Below, piece by piece: positions 61,770 to 64,000 of a stretch of DNA of 64,000 bases. The notes beneath the pieces were generated by a model. It made no database searches. It was given only the letters and a program-made list of their open reading frames with translations, and was not told where the DNA came from. Position 1 is the stretch's first letter, and each line of letters opens with the position of its first letter. The translations under genes were made by a program, and so were the position numbers. The DNA is from Ewingella americana (GTDB lineage Bacteria; Pseudomonadota; Gammaproteobacteria; Enterobacterales; Enterobacteriaceae). The stretch lies in assembly GCF_006438725.1 (NCBI RefSeq), contig NZ_RCZD01000003.1, positions 124,001 to 188,000 on the forward strand. Direction: 5' to 3'.

Positions 61770-64000
61770 TTAATTGTGCGGATCTTGTTTAGTTTCAATG
61801 ATATCGCCAATCAGGGGCGTTGCCTGATGTTTCGCCGGGAAACGGCGGCGCACTAATACAAAGAACAGCGGGACGAAGAAGATAGCCAGCACAGTGGCCG
61901 AAATCATCCCACCGATAACCCCGGTACCTACCGCGTGCTGACTGGCTGAACCTGCACCCTGGCTGGTTGCCATCGGCAGTACACCGAACACGAACGCCAG
62001 TGAGGTCATCAGAATCGGGCGCAAACGCTGGCGCGAGGCTTCGAGTGTGGCTTCCAGCAACGCCTTGCCCTTGAGGTTAAGATCATTGGCGAACTCAACA
62101 ATCAGGATGGCGTTTTTGGCCGAAAGTCCGATGATAGTCAACATCCCTACCTGGAAGTATACGTCGTTTTCCAGCCCGCGCAGCCAGGTGGCGATCACTG
62201 CACCAATTACCCCGAGCGGCACCACCATCATGACTGAGAAGGGTATTGACCAGCTCTCATACAGCGCTGCCAGGCAGAGGAAAACGACCAGTAGCGAGAT
62301 GGCGTACAGTGCCGGAGCCTGCGCACCGGAGAGGCGTTCCTGATAGGAAAGGCCAGTCCATTCCAGACCGAAACCGCTCGGCAGTTTGGCAACCAGCTGT
62401 TCCATATCGTCCATTGCTGCGCCGCTGCTGACGCCAACGGCTGCTTCACCAACAATTTCTACCGCAGAATAACCGTTATAGCGCTCCAGACGCGGCGAAC
62501 CGGTTTGCCAGCGTGAAGTGGCGAAAGCGGAGAACGGCACCATGGTGCCCGAAGCATTACGCACGAACCATTTGTTCACGTCATCAGGCAGCATGCGGTA
62601 GGGCGCATCGCCCTGGACATAGACCTTTTTGACGCGGCCACGATCAACAAAATCATTGACGTAAGTCGACCCCCATGCGGTGCTCAGTGTGCTGTTGATA
62701 TCCGCAATGGCCACGCCGAGTGCCTGCGCTTTTGCCTGATCGATGTCTATCTGCAATTGTGGGCTGTCATCAAGGCCGTTATGGCGCACACGGCTCAGAT
62801 TGCTGTTCTTGGCGGTCATATCCAGCAGTTGATCACGGGCATTCATCAAGGCATCGTGACCAAGACCGGCATGATCTTGCAATTCCATGTCAAAACCCGC
62901 CGAGGTACCCAGCCCGTTAATCGACGGTGGTGCACTGGCTATTACACGTGCTTCTTTAATTTTGCGGAACTCTTTGGTCGCGCGCTCGATGATATCAAAG
63001 GCCGAATTGGCGCCAGAGGTGCGGCTATCCCAATCCGTCAGGCGTACGAACATACGCGCAACGTTCTGGCCGTTACCACCAGGGCCTGCACCCAGCGTCG
63101 CAAACACCGAAATCACGTCTTTTTTCTCATCCGTCAACAGATAGTGTTCAATCTTCTCGACTACTTTTTGCGTCTGTTGCAGTGTGGCACCCGGCGGCAA
63201 CTGCACCTGAATGGTAAACACGCCCTGATCTTCCTGCGGCAGGAAGGAGGTCGGCAGTTTGACGAACAGGAAGGCCAGAATGCCCAGAATCAGCAGATAA
63301 CCCAGCATGTAGCGCAAGCTGTGTTTGAGAACGCTGCTTACACCGTTTTCATAGCGGTTGGCATTGCGGTCAAACATGCGGTTAAACCAGCCGAAGAAAC
63401 CCGTTTTACCGTGGTGATGTCCTTTGGCGATGGGCTGCAATAACGTTGAGCACAGGGCAGGGGTAAGCGTCAGGGCCACAAATACTGACAGCACCATTGC
63501 CGCGACAATCGTGATAGAGAACTGGCGGTAAATAGCACCGGTCGTGCCGCCAAAGAAAGCCATCGGAATAAAGACGGCCGACAGCACCATGGTGATCCCG
63601 ACCAGCGCACTTTGAATCTGCCCCATCGATTTGCGCGTGGCTTCTCTGGGGCTCAGCCCCTCCTCGCTCATCACGCGCTCGACATTTTCCACCACCACGA
63701 TGGCGTCATCGACCAGTAGCCCAATGGCCAGCACCATGGCGAACATCGTCAGGGTATTAATCGTATAACCGAACTGATGTAGCACCACAAAGGTGCCAAG
63801 CAGCACAACGGGTACTGCGATGGTTGGGATAAGCGTGGCACGGAAGTTTTGCAAGAACAGGTACATCACCAGGAACACCAGCACAATGGCTTCAAATAGT
63901 GTTTTCACGACGTCGGTGATGGCGGCTTTCACGAAGGGAGTGGTTTCGTAGGCGATGCGGGTTTCCAGACCGTGCGGGAAGTAGTGCGACAGCTCATCGA
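61770..64000 (-). CDS. acrD: AcrD-type RND multidrug efflux pump (5' end outside window)
   Basis: This is an inner-membrane proton-driven efflux pump that works with AcrA and TolC. The frame is open to the right edge; about 743 residues of the usual 1037 are visible. Key features: the proton-relay Asp pair in [20 protein letters not shown], the relay Lys in [15 protein letters not shown], FMPxF-like [18 protein letters not shown], and the porter-domain repeats. The end [11 protein letters not shown] resembles AcrD more than AcrB. Its position next to ypfM, yffB and dapE also fits acrD. AcrD of E. coli exports aminoglycosides and anionic drugs; specificity here is inferred. Confidence 0.9.
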   Translation of the reverse strand, partial: DELSHYFPHGLETRIAYETTPFVKAAITDVVKTLFEAIVLVFLVMYLFLQNFRATLIPTIAVPVVLLGTFVVLHQFGYTINTLTMFAMVLAIGLLVDDAIVVVENVERVMSEEGLSPREATRKSMGQIQSALVGITMVLSAVFIPMAFFGGTTGAIYRQFSITIVAAMVLSVFVALTLTPALCSTLLQPIAKGHHHGKTGFFGWFNRMFDRNANRYENGVSSVLKHSLRYMLGYLLILGILAFLFVKLPTSFLPQEDQGVFTIQVQLPPGATLQQTQKVVEKIEHYLLTDEKKDVISVFATLGAGPGGNGQNVARMFVRLTDWDSRTSGANSAFDIIERATKEFRKIKEARVIASAPPSINGLGTSAGFDMELQDHAGLGHDALMNARDQLLDMTAKNSNLSRVRHNGLDDSPQLQIDIDQAKAQALGVAIADINSTLSTAWGSTYVNDFVDRGRVKKVYVQGDAPYRMLPDDVNKWFVRNASGTMVPFSAFATSRWQTGSPRLERYNGYSAVEIVGEAAVGVSSGAAMDDMEQLVAKLPSGFGLEWTGLSYQERLSGAQAPALYAISLLVVFLCLAALYESWSIPFSVMMVVPLGVIGAVIATWLRGLENDVYFQVGMLTIIGLSAKNAILIVEFANDLNLKGKALLEATLEASRQRLRPILMTSLAFVFGVLPMATSQGAGSASQHAVGTGVIGGMISATVLAIFFVPLFFVLVRRRFPAKHQATPLIGDIIETKQDPHN

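Noticed and set aside
1-64000. CRISPR arrays, tRNA or rRNA genes, prophage or integrase genes
   Set aside because: I looked for regularly spaced repeats, tRNA-like cloverleaf ends and integrase motifs and saw none.

Overview
The window is a 64 kb piece of a chromosome from an Enterobacterales bacterium. Most genes are recognisable core genes in an order resembling the Escherichia coli bamB–acrD stretch. Several additions point to the Yersiniaceae side of the order (Rahnella, Rouxiella, Ewingella or Serratia type): a protealysin/emfourin pair, a chromosomal ter system and a GH31 sugar locus. The genus cannot be fixed from sequence reading alone. No rRNA, tRNA, CRISPR array, prophage or intact insertion sequence was seen.

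Layout. 1–3.1 kb: bamB (cut at the left edge), der, yfgJ. 3.1–4.5 kb: protealysin and its inhibitor emfourin. 4.6–9.6 kb: a LacI-type regulator divergent from an MFS transporter and a GH31 glycosidase. 9.6–14.3 kb: xseA divergent from guaBA. 14.6–15.3 kb: a DUF3313 lipoprotein. 15.7–25.9 kb: a tellurium-resistance-type (Ter) locus. Its minus-strand arm has six tightly packed genes (IS200-like protein, ATP-grasp, PRTase-TRSP, HAD, StiP/PELOTA-type PRTase, CitE-like lyase). Its plus-strand arm is terZ-terA-terB-terC-terE-like. About 730 bp of AT-rich DNA separates the arms. 26–38.5 kb: alkA, dgcE, mgtE, yfgG, pdeF, ppx, ppk. 38.9–44.5 kb: speG, purN, purM, upp, uraA, hda. 44.5–51.8 kb: yfgD, bepA, perM, bcp, gcvR, dapA, bamC, purC. 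52–58.7 kb: ypfJ, a yeaL-type gene, tmcA, ypfH, ypfN, an M15 peptidase, dapE, yffB. 58.8–64 kb: an exported MORN-like repeat protein, a TPR protein, the 19-residue ypfM, and acrD (cut at the right edge).

How the parts work together. Purine synthesis is spread over guaBA, purMN and purC, with a near-consensus PurR box at purM; upp-uraA handles uracil salvage. dapA, dapE and an M15 peptidase serve lysine/peptidoglycan metabolism; bamB, bamC and bepA serve outer-membrane assembly. dgcE and pdeF form a c-di-GMP synthesis/degradation pair, and ppx/ppk control polyphosphate. The Ter locus is the least understood part. The six-gene arm matches the ter-linked module predicted to make a nucleoside-like or other small metabolite, and it is headed here by a protein with an IS200-transposase-like fold pattern that lacks the expected catalytic residues.

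Genes too short for usual length cut-offs that I read directly: ypfM (19 aa, with a strong promoter), yfgG (52 aa), a 59-codon frame ending in ATGA overlap with pdeF, and a weak 30-codon frame before the acrD terminator. Unusual starts: hda at CTG, the LacI-type gene probably at TTG, purM, terZ and tmcA at GTG.
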